A DNA stretch of 64,000 nt from Dokdonella_A sp964582225. GTDB taxonomy: Bacteria > Pseudomonadota > Gammaproteobacteria > Xanthomonadales > Rhodanobacteraceae. The translations under genes were made by a program, and so were the position numbers. Where the stretch lies: the NCBI GenBank assembly GCA_964582225.1, contig CAZORA010000001.1, forward strand, positions 124,001 through 188,000. The letters are read 5' to 3'. The notes under the pieces were generated by a model. It saw only the letters and a program-made list of their open reading frames with translations, was not told the origin of the DNA and ran no database searches. Below are positions 44,564-53,324 of this stretch, in pieces (position 1 is the first letter of the stretch; the number at the start of each line of letters is the position of its first letter).

Positions 44564-45600
44564 GCGCTGGCTCCGCCGCTCGTCCCGCCGTCCGCGGTGG
44601 GCGCCGGTGTCCACTCGCGCGCAAAGCTGGTCTCCAGTACGCGCCAGCACAGCTCCTCGAATCCGACGCCGATCGTCGCCGCGGCCTTCGGCACCAGCGA
44701 GTGGCTGGTCATGCCCGGTGCGGTGTTGACCTCGAGCAGAAAACTATGCCCAGCGCGGTCGCGCATGATGTCCACGCGACCCCAGCCCGAACAGCCAAGC
44801 GCCTCAAAGGCGCGCACCGCCAGCGCGCGGACCGTTTCTTCCGCCGCAGACTCGAGGCCGGGGCAAAGGTACTGCGTATCCTCCGCGAGATACTTGGCGT
44901 GATAGTCGTAGAACTCGCCACTCGGTACGATGCGGATCGAAGGCAGCGCGACGCCCGCCAGTACCGCCACGGTGAGTTCGTCGCCTTCGATCATCTCCTC
45001 GACCAGCAGATCGCCTGGATAGCGTGCGGCGAGCGCCGCCGCAGCGTCGAGGTCGGAGACCTGACGCACCCGCGTCACGCCCACGCTGGAACCCTCGCAG
45101 GCCGGCTTGACGATCAGCGGCAGCCCAAGCTCGGCAGCGGCCGCACGCAGCGCCGCCGCGCTCTGCGCGCCAGCATGCAGAGCGACATAGCGCGGCGTCG
45201 GCAGGCCTTCGGCGATCCACACCTGCTTGCTGCGCACCTTGTCCATCGACAGCGCCGAACCCAGCACGCCAGATCCCGTATAGGGCACCCGTAGCGACTC
45301 CAGCGCACCCTGCAGCACGCCGTCCTCGCCGCCGCCGTGCTGGCCGTGGAGGATATTGAAGACGCGCGCGTAGTGCCCAGCGCGCAGCGCATCGAGCAGC
45401 GCCGGAATGCCGTCGACGGCGTGCGCGTCGACGCCGCGCGCGCGCAGCGCGGAAAGCACGTTGGCGCCCGAATCCAGCGACACCTCGCGTTCGGCGGACT
45501 GCCCGCCCATGACCACCGCGACGCGGCCAAAGGCCGCCGGGTCGGTGGTTCGCGGCACGGCCAGCGGAAAACGCGGCTCGCTCACGGACACCCCGCTCAC
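44560..45600 (-). CDS. ddl: D-alanine--D-alanine ligase
   Basis: The 346-aa ATP-grasp enzyme shows VVMGGQSAEREVSLDSG, HGQHGGGEDGVLQGALE (the usual GxxGEDG motif) and the ATP-grasp core with LIVKPACEGSSVGV and FLLEVNTAPGMTSHSLVP. It makes D-Ala-D-Ala for MurF. It starts at GTG 45600, overlapping the murC stop (GTGA). The C-terminal tail (about 325-346) is an alanine/threonine-rich extension. Confidence 0.96.
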   Translation of the reverse strand: MSGVSVSEPRFPLAVPRTTDPAAFGRVAVVMGGQSAEREVSLDSGANVLSALRARGVDAHAVDGIPALLDALRAGHYARVFNILHGQHGGGEDGVLQGALESLRVPYTGSGVLGSALSMDKVRSKQVWIAEGLPTPRYVALHAGAQSAAALRAAAAELGLPLIVKPACEGSSVGVTRVRQVSDLDAAAALAARYPGDLLVEEMIEGDELTVAVLAGVALPSIRIVPSGEFYDYHAKYLAEDTQYLCPGLESAAEETVRALAVRAFEALGCSGWGRVDIMRDRAGHSFLLEVNTAPGMTSHSLVPKAAATIGVGFEELCWRVLETSFAREWTPAPTADGGTSGGASA

Positions 45601-47057
45601 CGTCTTGTCCCCATCGACTTGAGTTCACCGCGGACGGCGAGCTCGAGCGCTGCCAGGCCGATGTCGCCAGCGCCGAGATAGAGCAGCAGGTCGCCGTCCA
45701 CGACAAGTGGCGCAAGGGCCGCTTCCAGCTCGCGGGGATGCTCGACCAGCACCGGGTCGACCTTGCCGCGCGCGCGCACCGCGCGCGCCAGGGCGCGGCC
45801 GTCTGCGTTGGCAATCGGCGCTTCCCCGGCCGGATAGACATCACACAACACCAGCACGTCGGCTTCCGCCAGCACGTTGGCGAAATCGTCCAGAAGATCG
45901 CGCGTGCGGGTGTAGCGATGCGGCTGAAAAGCGACCACCAGACGCCGCTCGGGCCAGCCCGCGCGAGCGGCGGCAAACACCGCGGCGAGCTCGCTCGGAT
46001 GATGTCCGTAGTCGTCGACCAACAGCGCCTGGCCGTGATCCAGACTCAGGCTGCCGCGCAGCTGGAAGCGGCGACCCACGCCCTGGAAACGCGCCAGCGC
46101 GCGCTGCATCACCGCCGGTTCGACGTCGAGCTGCCAACCAACCGCGCAGGCTGCCAGGGCGTTCAGCACGTTGTGATGTCCGGGCAGCGCCAGCTCCACC
46201 GGATAGGGCGCTGCGTGGTTCGGCAGGTGCAGAAGGAAGCGGGTCCGCGCGCCCTCCTGACGCAGATCGCTGGCGCGCAGGTCGGCTTCGGCATCGATCG
46301 CGTAGGTGAGTACGCGACGGTTGGTTTCCACCGCCAGCATGGCGACTTCTGGATCGTCGACGCAGAGCACCGCCACGCCATAGAACGGCAGCCGATGCAG
46401 AAAGTCCCGGAACGCCCGCTTGACACGTTCGAAGTCGCCGTCGTAGTTCTCCAGGTGATCGACGTCGATGTTGGTGACGATCGCGACCGCCGGCGATAGC
46501 AGCAGGAAGGAGCCATCGGATTCGTCGGCTTCGGCCACCAGGTAGTCGCCCGAACCCAGGCGCGCATTGGCGCCCGCCGCGAGCAGCTGCCCGCCGATCA
46601 CAAAGGTCGGATCGAGGCCGGCCTCACCCAGCACGCTCGCCACCAGACTCGTGGTGGTGGTCTTGCCGTGGGTTCCGGCGACCGCGATGCCGCGCCGGAA
46701 GCGCATCAATTCGCCGAGCATCTCGGCGCGCGGCACGATCGGAATGCGCCGCTCGCGGGCCGCCGCAAGCTCGGGATTGCCCGACTTGATCGCGCTCGAC
46801 ACCACGACGACGTTCGCGTCCTCGACCCAGCGCGGATCGTGTCCGATGTGGATGCTCGCGCCGAGCGTCACCAGGTGGTGAGTGACCGCGCTCTCCACCC
46901 GATCCGAGCCGGACACCTCGAAGCCCAGGGTGCACAAGACTTCGGCAATACCGCTCATGCCCGCGCCGCCGATGCCGACGAAGTGCACCCGCCGAAAGCG
47001 CCGGAACAGGCCGCGCGGCCCGGCAGGCCGCGGTCGCAGGGGAGCCGCCGCATTCAT
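45597..47057 (-). CDS. murC: UDP-N-acetylmuramate--L-alanine ligase
   Basis: The 486-aa Mur ligase starts at ATG 47057 (MNAAAPLRPRPAG). It has the UDP-binding HFVGIGGAGMSGIAEVL, ATP loop AGTHGKTTTTSLVASVL, EADESDGSF and HHPSELAAV. It adds L-alanine to UDP-MurNAc. It overlaps the murG stop (ATGA) upstream and the ddl start downstream. Confidence 0.97.
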   Translation of the reverse strand: MNAAAPLRPRPAGPRGLFRRFRRVHFVGIGGAGMSGIAEVLCTLGFEVSGSDRVESAVTHHLVTLGASIHIGHDPRWVEDANVVVVSSAIKSGNPELAAARERRIPIVPRAEMLGELMRFRRGIAVAGTHGKTTTTSLVASVLGEAGLDPTFVIGGQLLAAGANARLGSGDYLVAEADESDGSFLLLSPAVAIVTNIDVDHLENYDGDFERVKRAFRDFLHRLPFYGVAVLCVDDPEVAMLAVETNRRVLTYAIDAEADLRASDLRQEGARTRFLLHLPNHAAPYPVELALPGHHNVLNALAACAVGWQLDVEPAVMQRALARFQGVGRRFQLRGSLSLDHGQALLVDDYGHHPSELAAVFAAARAGWPERRLVVAFQPHRYTRTRDLLDDFANVLAEADVLVLCDVYPAGEAPIANADGRALARAVRARGKVDPVLVEHPRELEAALAPLVVDGDLLLYLGAGDIGLAALELAVRGELKSMGTRR

Positions 47058-48136
47058 CGCGCCACCTCCAGGCAGACTTCGGCGATGCGCCGGGTGGCGT
47101 CGGGCTTGGCGAGGCGGCGCGCCGCGTCGCCCATGGCGGCGAGGCATTCGCGCTCGCCGACGCGCTCGAGCGCAGCGCCCAGGCGCTTGACGAAGTCCTC
47201 GCCCTCCGCCACCAGCAGCGCCCCGCCGGCCGCCACCATCGACTGCGCATTGCGCGTTTGGTGGTCATCGACGGCGTGCGGATAGGGCACGAGGATCGCT
47301 GGCGCGCCGGCCGCGGCGAGCTCGGCCAGAGTCAGCGCGCCCGCACGACAGATCACCAGATCGGCCCAGCCGTAGGCGCTGGCCATGTCGTTTTCGAACG
47401 GCACCACCTCGGCCTCGATGCCGGCTGCCAGATAGGCGGCGGTCGCTTTGTCGAAGTGCTTCTCGCCGCACTGGTGGCGCACCACCACCGGCAGCCGCGC
47501 CCCGCGACGGCGCAGCACTTCCGGCAGCGCAGCGTTGAGGCTATGTGCACCTTGGCTGCCGCCGAGCACCAGAAGGCGCAAGGCCCCGTCACGATCCGCA
47601 TAGCGCGCCGCCGGCGGCGGCAGCGCGAAGATCGAGGCGCGCACCGGGTTGCCGACCCATTCGGCATTCGGCAACGCGTCGGCGAAGCCGCTCAGCACGC
47701 GCTGTGCGCGGCGCGCCAGATAGCGGTTGGTGGTACCGGCGACGCTGTTTTGTTCATGCACCACAAGCGGCAGTCCGACCCACAGCGCCGCCAGCCCTCC
47801 GGGCCCGGCGGCGTAACCGCCCATCGACAGCGCACAGCGCGGCGCCTGGCGCCGCAGCACGCCACGCGCACGCAGGCTCGCCGCGACCAGCTGCAGTGCG
47901 CCACTCAGCTTGCGCAGCGGACTCCCGCCGCGCAAACCGTGAATACGTAACGTCTCCAGCGGAATGCCGTGCTGCGGCACGAGGCGTTTCTCGAGTCCGT
48001 CCCTGGCGCCGAGCCAGAGCACCGGCACGTCGCGCGAGCGCAACTCCTCGGCCACCGCGAGCGCCGGGAAGATGTGGCCGCCGGTCCCACCCGCCATGAT
48101 CAGGACCGGGCCATCGCTGCTCGCAGAGGCGCTCAT
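47054..48136 (-). CDS. murG: Lipid II-forming GlcNAc transferase MurG
   Basis: The 360-aa GT28 enzyme has the N-terminal MAGGTGGHIFPALAVA, the acceptor region SMGGYAAGPGG, HEQNSVAGTTNRYLA, the GGSQGAHSLN loop and CRAGALTLAELAAAGAPAILVP. It adds GlcNAc to lipid I on the cytoplasmic face of the membrane. It is coupled by 4-bp overlaps to ftsW upstream and murC downstream. Confidence 0.97.
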   Translation of the reverse strand: MSASASSDGPVLIMAGGTGGHIFPALAVAEELRSRDVPVLWLGARDGLEKRLVPQHGIPLETLRIHGLRGGSPLRKLSGALQLVAASLRARGVLRRQAPRCALSMGGYAAGPGGLAALWVGLPLVVHEQNSVAGTTNRYLARRAQRVLSGFADALPNAEWVGNPVRASIFALPPPAARYADRDGALRLLVLGGSQGAHSLNAALPEVLRRRGARLPVVVRHQCGEKHFDKATAAYLAAGIEAEVVPFENDMASAYGWADLVICRAGALTLAELAAAGAPAILVPYPHAVDDHQTRNAQSMVAAGGALLVAEGEDFVKRLGAALERVGERECLAAMGDAARRLAKPDATRRIAEVCLEVAR

Positions 48137-49341
48137 GTGCGCAGCTCCGCTTGCTGGCGATCCGCGATCAGCCGCAGGGTCGCGGCGTGCTCGCGGCTGA
48201 CCTCGTAGCTGACGCGCAGCAGGAGCCCGAGCATGGCCAAGCTCATCACCACGCTGGAACCCCCTGCGCTGATCAGCGGTAGCGTCAGCCCCTTGGTCGG
48301 CAGCACGCCGAGATTGACGCCGATCGACACCAACGCCTGCAGTCCCAGCATCAAGGCGACGCCAAAAGCGCAGTAGCCGGCAAACGGTTGCCCCTGGCGA
48401 ATCGCCGCCAGGCCCAGTACGAAGCCGCGCCCGACCAGCCAGCCGAACAGCGCCAGCACCAGCACCACGCCGGCCAGGCCCAGCTCCTCGGCGATGATGG
48501 CGAGGATGAAATCGGTGTGAGCTTCAGGCAGATAGAAGAGCTTCTGGATCGAGCCGCCCAGCCCGACACCGAACCACTCGCCACGGCCGATGGCGATCAA
48601 TGCCTGGGTGAGCTGAAAACCATCCTTGATCGGATCCGCCCAGGGGTCGAGGAAAGAGCGCAGCCGGCTCAGCCGGTAGGCCTGACTGGAAGCCAGCCAG
48701 ATGACTGCCGGCAGCGCCAGCACGCCGAGCAAGAGCAAATGCCGCAGGCGCGCACCGCCGAGCCAGACCATGCCGACGGTCACGCCGGCCAGCAGCAGCG
48801 CCGAACCGAAATCGGGCTGCAGCAGCAGGATGCCCATCAGGCCGCCAGCGATCAGCAACGGCTTCAGCACCGCGAACAGACTGAGCTGCAGTCGGTCGCG
48901 ATGGCGCACCACATAGCTCGCCATGTAGATGATCAGGAACAGCTTGACCGCTTCGACCGACTGGAAGCTCAAACCGCCGAGCCGCAACCAGCGCCGCGCG
49001 CCGTTGATGCGCACCCCGATCACCGGCAGGAACACCAGCAGCAGGAGGACCACGCCGAGCAGCATGAGGCTGCGCGCATGCTGCTGCAGCCAGTCGAGCT
49101 CGATTCGCGCGACGACGAGGCAGCCGAGGACGCCGACGACCAGATAGACCAGATGACGCTGCAGATAATGGAAGGAACCGATTCCCCTGCCGTCAGCGAT
49201 ACCGATCGAGCTCGAAGCGACCATCACCACGCCGAGCGCGGTCAGCGCCGACATCGCCAGGATCAGCTGCAGGTCGAAGCGGCCGCACGGCTCACCGCGG
49301 CCGCCGGGCTGGAAGTCCTGGCTGTAGTCGAAGAGCAGCAT
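48133..49341 (-). CDS. ftsW: Septal peptidoglycan polymerase FtsW (SEDS)
   Basis: The 402-aa SEDS protein starts at ATG 49341 (MLLFDYSQDFQPGG). About ten membrane helices are visible, with the conserved NGARRWLRLGGLSFQS loop, LLLQPDFGSA, PEAHTDFILAIIAEELG and the final LPLISAGGSSV. It polymerises lipid II with FtsI. It follows mraY directly (TGATG, one-base overlap), the slot that murD occupies between mraY and ftsW in many other gammaproteobacteria. Confidence 0.97.
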   Translation of the reverse strand: MLLFDYSQDFQPGGRGEPCGRFDLQLILAMSALTALGVVMVASSSIGIADGRGIGSFHYLQRHLVYLVVGVLGCLVVARIELDWLQQHARSLMLLGVVLLLLVFLPVIGVRINGARRWLRLGGLSFQSVEAVKLFLIIYMASYVVRHRDRLQLSLFAVLKPLLIAGGLMGILLLQPDFGSALLLAGVTVGMVWLGGARLRHLLLLGVLALPAVIWLASSQAYRLSRLRSFLDPWADPIKDGFQLTQALIAIGRGEWFGVGLGGSIQKLFYLPEAHTDFILAIIAEELGLAGVVLVLALFGWLVGRGFVLGLAAIRQGQPFAGYCAFGVALMLGLQALVSIGVNLGVLPTKGLTLPLISAGGSSVVMSLAMLGLLLRVSYEVSREHAATLRLIADRQQAELRT

Positions 49342-50468
49342 CAGCGCACCTTCAGCGTTGCCAGACCGACCAGCATCAGCACCACCGAAATGATCCAGAA
49401 ACGCACGATCACTCGCGGCTCGGGCCAGCCTTTGAGCTCGAAGTGGTGATGGATCGGCGCCATGCGGAAGATGCGCCGGCCGGTCAGCTTGAAGCTGGCA
49501 ACCTGCAGCATCACCGAGACCGTCTCCAGCACGAACACCCCGCCCATGATGAGAAGCACCACCTCCTGGCGCACGATCACGGCCACACAGCCCAGCGCGG
49601 CGCCGATCGCCAGCGCGCCCACGTCGCCCATGAACACCTGCGCCGGATAGGTGTTGAACCACAGAAAGCCGAGCCCGGCACCAGCCATCGCACTGCAGAA
49701 GATCGCGAGCTCACCGGCGCCCGGAACCGGCGGGATATCGAGGTAGGCGGAGAACACCCGATGCCCGGACAGATAGGCAAACAGGCCGAGCGCGGTCGAA
49801 ACCAGCACGGTCGGCATGATGGCCAGGCCATCGAGACCGTCAGTCAGGTTCACCGCGTTGGAAAACCCCACCACGATCAAATAGGCGAGGCCGACGAAAG
49901 CGACGCCGCCCAGTCCGAGCTGCCAGCCAGGCGCGTCCGCACCGAACTGGCCCAGCGCGAGCTGGGCGTGCTTGATCAGCGGCAGGTAGAAGGTCGTCGA
50001 GACCGGCGTCTCGGCGCTGAAATAGAGATAGAGGCCAACCACGAGACCAAACAGCGACTGCCAGAAATATTTCCAACGCGCCGGCAGTCCGCGGCTGTCG
50101 TGCAGCACGAGCTTGCGGTAGTCGTCATAGAACCCGATCGCGCCGAAGGCGAGCAGCACCACCAGCGCGAGCCACACATACTTGTTGCTCAGGTCGGCCC
50201 AGAGCAAAGTCGAAATGGCGATCGAAGCGATGATCAGCGCGCCGCCCATGGTCGGCGTGCCGGCCTTGACCAGATGCGACTGTGGACCATCGCTGCGGAT
50301 CACCTGACCGGCCTTGAGCGCCGTCAGCCTGCGAATCAGCGCCGGGCCAGCCGCGAGCGACACCGCCAGCGCGGTCAGCGCGGCCATGATGGCGCGGAAG
50401 GTCAGGTACTGAAAAAGATGGAAACCGCTCTCCCAGCCCTTCAGCAGTACGGCAAGCTCAAGCAGCAT
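49341..50468 (-). CDS. mraY: Phospho-N-acetylmuramoyl-pentapeptide transferase
   Basis: The 375-aa membrane enzyme starts at ATG 50468 with a strong purine-rich ribosome binding site (GGGGGAGGG). It contains KAGTPTMGGALI, IGFYDDYRKL, VNLTDGLDGLA, FNTYPAQVFMGDVGALAIG and the APIHHHFELKGW motif of MraY. It makes lipid I from UDP-MurNAc-pentapeptide and undecaprenyl phosphate. murF overlaps its 5' end by 11 bp. Confidence 0.97.
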   Translation of the reverse strand: MLLELAVLLKGWESGFHLFQYLTFRAIMAALTALAVSLAAGPALIRRLTALKAGQVIRSDGPQSHLVKAGTPTMGGALIIASIAISTLLWADLSNKYVWLALVVLLAFGAIGFYDDYRKLVLHDSRGLPARWKYFWQSLFGLVVGLYLYFSAETPVSTTFYLPLIKHAQLALGQFGADAPGWQLGLGGVAFVGLAYLIVVGFSNAVNLTDGLDGLAIMPTVLVSTALGLFAYLSGHRVFSAYLDIPPVPGAGELAIFCSAMAGAGLGFLWFNTYPAQVFMGDVGALAIGAALGCVAVIVRQEVVLLIMGGVFVLETVSVMLQVASFKLTGRRIFRMAPIHHHFELKGWPEPRVIVRFWIISVVLMLVGLATLKVR

Positions 50469-51837
50469 GGTGCCCTCCCCCTTCCCCATCCGCCGCGTCG
50501 AGCAACGCCTGCACCACCCGCTCCATGGCCGCCGAGCGCGAAGCCTTGACCAGCAGGTTCACACCCTCGTGCAACTCGCTGTCGAGCGCCTTGACCAGCG
50601 CCTGCTGGTTGTCGAAGTGGTGCCCGCCGCGGCCGAAGGCGCGTGCCGCCTGCGCGCTCAGCGGCCCGACCGCGTAGAGAGCGCCGAGCCCGGAGCGTTC
50701 CGCCAGCGCACCCACCTCGGCATGCCGGTGGGCGGCGTCGGCGCCAAGCTCGGCCATGTCGCCCATGACCAGCACCGAGCGCCCGGGCAGCGCTGCCAGA
50801 GTGGCGATCGCGGCGGCGAACGACCCCGGGTTCGCGTTGTAGCTGTCATCGATCAGCAGCGCGCCACAGGCCAGCCGATGGCGGCTCTGCCGGCCCGCAG
50901 TCGGCCTCGTCGCGGCAAGGCCGGCCGCAATCGCCGAAAGCGGCGCGCCAAGAGCGAGCGCAACGCTGGAAGCCGCCAGTGCGTTCATGACGTTGTGGCG
51001 CCCCGGCAGCGACAGCGTCAGATCGGCGTGGCCGTGCGGGGTGTGCAGCTGGAAGCGCCCATCGGCGAGCCCGTTCTCGCTGAAGCTGGCGCCGACTTCG
51101 ACCTCATGCAGCAGACCGAAGCGCAGCGTGCGGCGCTCCTCCGCAAGCAAACTGAAATAACCGGCGAAGGCGTCGTCTGCGTTGATCACGGCAAGCCCGT
51201 CCGCCGGCAGCGCCCGATAGATTTCACCCTTCTCTGCGGCGACGCCCTGCAGGTTGCCCAGGCGCTCCAGATGCGCCGCAGCGACGTTGTTCACCAGCGC
51301 CACGTCGGGCGCCGCGATGGCGGCCAGATAGGCGATGTCGCCGGGCTTGCCGGCGCCCATCTCGAACACCGCGAACTCTGCATCGAGCGGCATCGCCAGC
51401 ACGCTCAGCGGCAGGCCGATTTCGTTATTGAAATTGCCAGCGCTGAGATGACTGCGGCCGTGGCGCGCAAGGATCGCGCCGAGCATGTTCTTGACCGTGG
51501 TCTTGCCGTTGGAGCCGGTAATGCCAGCCACCCGCGCGCGGCAGCGCCGGCGCCAGGCCGCGGCGAGCGCGCCCAGCGCGCGCTCGGGATCGGCCACCAC
51601 CACCTGCGCCAGCGCCAGCGGCAGCTCGCGCGCGACAAGGAGCGCGGCGGCGCCGCGCGCCGCCGCCGCCGCAGCAAACGCATGCCCGTCGAAATGCGCT
51701 CCGCGCAGGGCAACGAAGATCGCGCCAGGTTCGGTTGTGCGGCTGTCGATCGCGACGCCGGTAATCGCGCGGTCCTCGCCCAGCAGCCGGCCACCGGTGC
51801 AGGCCGCGATTTCGGCGAGCCGCATCGAGAAGCTCAT
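50458..51837 (-). CDS. murF: UDP-MurNAc-tripeptide--D-alanyl-D-alanine ligase
   Basis: The 459-aa Mur ligase starts at ATG 51837 (MSFSMRLAEIAACTGGRLLG). It has the ATP loop GITGSNGKTTVKNMLGAIL, the NFNNEIGLPLSVL stretch and DDSYNANPGSF typical of MurF. It attaches D-Ala-D-Ala, completing the UDP-MurNAc pentapeptide. The open frame upstream is a shadow of murE. It overlaps the murE stop by four bases. Confidence 0.97.
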   Translation of the reverse strand: MSFSMRLAEIAACTGGRLLGEDRAITGVAIDSRTTEPGAIFVALRGAHFDGHAFAAAAAARGAAALLVARELPLALAQVVVADPERALGALAAAWRRRCRARVAGITGSNGKTTVKNMLGAILARHGRSHLSAGNFNNEIGLPLSVLAMPLDAEFAVFEMGAGKPGDIAYLAAIAAPDVALVNNVAAAHLERLGNLQGVAAEKGEIYRALPADGLAVINADDAFAGYFSLLAEERRTLRFGLLHEVEVGASFSENGLADGRFQLHTPHGHADLTLSLPGRHNVMNALAASSVALALGAPLSAIAAGLAATRPTAGRQSRHRLACGALLIDDSYNANPGSFAAAIATLAALPGRSVLVMGDMAELGADAAHRHAEVGALAERSGLGALYAVGPLSAQAARAFGRGGHHFDNQQALVKALDSELHEGVNLLVKASRSAAMERVVQALLDAADGEGGGHHAA

Positions 51838-53324
51838 CGGATCAGCTCCAGCACGCGTGCCGCCACTGCGCGATCGTCGAAAGGTTGGCGGTAGCCGCCG
51901 ACCTCCTGCTCGGTCTCGTGACCCTTGCCGGCAATCAGCACCACATCGCCCGGGCGTGCCTGGCCGATCGCGAGCGAAATGGCCGCCGCGCGATCGCGCT
52001 CGACCAGCGCCTGCGCGGGTCGCGCAAGGCCGGCACGGATCTCGGCGACGATCGCGTCGCCGTCCTCGCCGCGCGGATTGTCGTCGCTGATCAGCAGCCG
52101 ATCCGCCAGCTCCTCGGCGATTGCGCCCATCTGCGGCCGCTTGCCGCGATCGCGCTCGCCGCCGCAGCCGAACACGCACACGAGGCGGCCGGCGCAGTGC
52201 GCGCGCGCCGCCCGCAGCGCCTGCTCCAGCGCCGCCGGGGTGTGTGCGTAGTCGACCACCACCAGCGGCCGACTGCCACCGCCGAGACGATTCATTCGTC
52301 CCGGCACCGGCTCGAGCGCGGCGAGCGCGGCAGTGAGCGTCGGCCAGGCGAGGCCCAGCCGACCGAGACAGGCCGCGACGGCCAGCAGGTTCGACACGTT
52401 GAAGCGGCCGAGCAGACCGCTTTCGATCACCCCTTCACCCCAGGGGGTGTGCAACAGGAAGCGCAGGCCCGCCGCAGTCGGCTCGATCATGCTGGCGCGG
52501 ACCTCGGCGGGCCGCGCATCGTAGCTGTAGCGGATCAGCTCGACTTCGGCCCGCGCTGCAACCTGCGCGGCCAGCTCGCGACCGAAGGCATCGTCCGTAT
52601 TGATCACCGCGGCGCCGAGCCCCGGCCAGGTGAACAGGCGCGCCTTGGCTGCGCCATAAGCCTCCATGCTGCGGTGATAGTCGAGATGATCGCGGCTCAG
52701 ATTGGTGAACACCGCCAGCGCGAAGTGAACCCCGCTGACCCGACCCTGCACCAGCGCGTGCGAGGAAACCTCCATCGCCACGTGACTTGCCTTCGCGGAG
52801 CGGAACTCGGCCAACAGCCGCTGTACGCTGATCGCATCCGGCGTGGTGCGCGCCCCCGCGCGCAGCGCCGCGTGCAGGCCGCTACCCAAGGTGCCGATGC
52901 TGGCGCTGCTGAAACCCGCGTGGCTCAGAGCCTGGTCCAGCAGCTGCACGGTGGAGGTCTTGCCGTTGGTGCCAGTGACCCCAACCACCTTCAGCGCGGC
53001 GGAAGGATCGCCGTAGAAGCGGGCCGCCAGCGGGCCCAGTCGCTCATGCAGGTTTTCGATCCAGATCACCGGCAGCGACGCTGCGGCCGCTGGCACGGCG
53101 CGCGCGGGCCCTTCGGCGAGCACCAGCGCGGCGCCGCGCGCGGCCGCTTCGACCGCATGGTCGATGCCATGCGCGTGCTCGCCCGCGAGTGCGACGAAGA
53201 CTTCGCCGGGGCGCAGCAGGCGTGAGTCGAGCGCGAGGCCGGATAGCTCGATATCCGCTAGCGCGGTGGCTACCGACAGATTCGGCAGCAGCGTGCCGAG
53301 CGGCATGCGAGACTGCCCGCTCAC
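51834..53324 (-). CDS. murE: UDP-MurNAc-L-Ala-Glu--meso-2,6-diaminopimelate ligase
   Basis: The 496-aa ligase has the ATP loop VTGTNGKTSTVQLLDQAL, MEVSSHALVQGRV and the DNPRGEDGDAI motif; DNPR is the signature for meso-diaminopimelate rather than lysine. It adds the third stem-peptide residue. It starts at GTG 53324 and overlaps the ftsI stop (GTGA). If glutamate stereochemistry is set after addition in this organism, this enzyme would act on the resulting D-Glu dipeptide. Confidence 0.97.
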   Translation of the reverse strand: MSGQSRMPLGTLLPNLSVATALADIELSGLALDSRLLRPGEVFVALAGEHAHGIDHAVEAAARGAALVLAEGPARAVPAAAASLPVIWIENLHERLGPLAARFYGDPSAALKVVGVTGTNGKTSTVQLLDQALSHAGFSSASIGTLGSGLHAALRAGARTTPDAISVQRLLAEFRSAKASHVAMEVSSHALVQGRVSGVHFALAVFTNLSRDHLDYHRSMEAYGAAKARLFTWPGLGAAVINTDDAFGRELAAQVAARAEVELIRYSYDARPAEVRASMIEPTAAGLRFLLHTPWGEGVIESGLLGRFNVSNLLAVAACLGRLGLAWPTLTAALAALEPVPGRMNRLGGGSRPLVVVDYAHTPAALEQALRAARAHCAGRLVCVFGCGGERDRGKRPQMGAIAEELADRLLISDDNPRGEDGDAIVAEIRAGLARPAQALVERDRAAAISLAIGQARPGDVVLIAGKGHETEQEVGGYRQPFDDRAVAARVLELIR

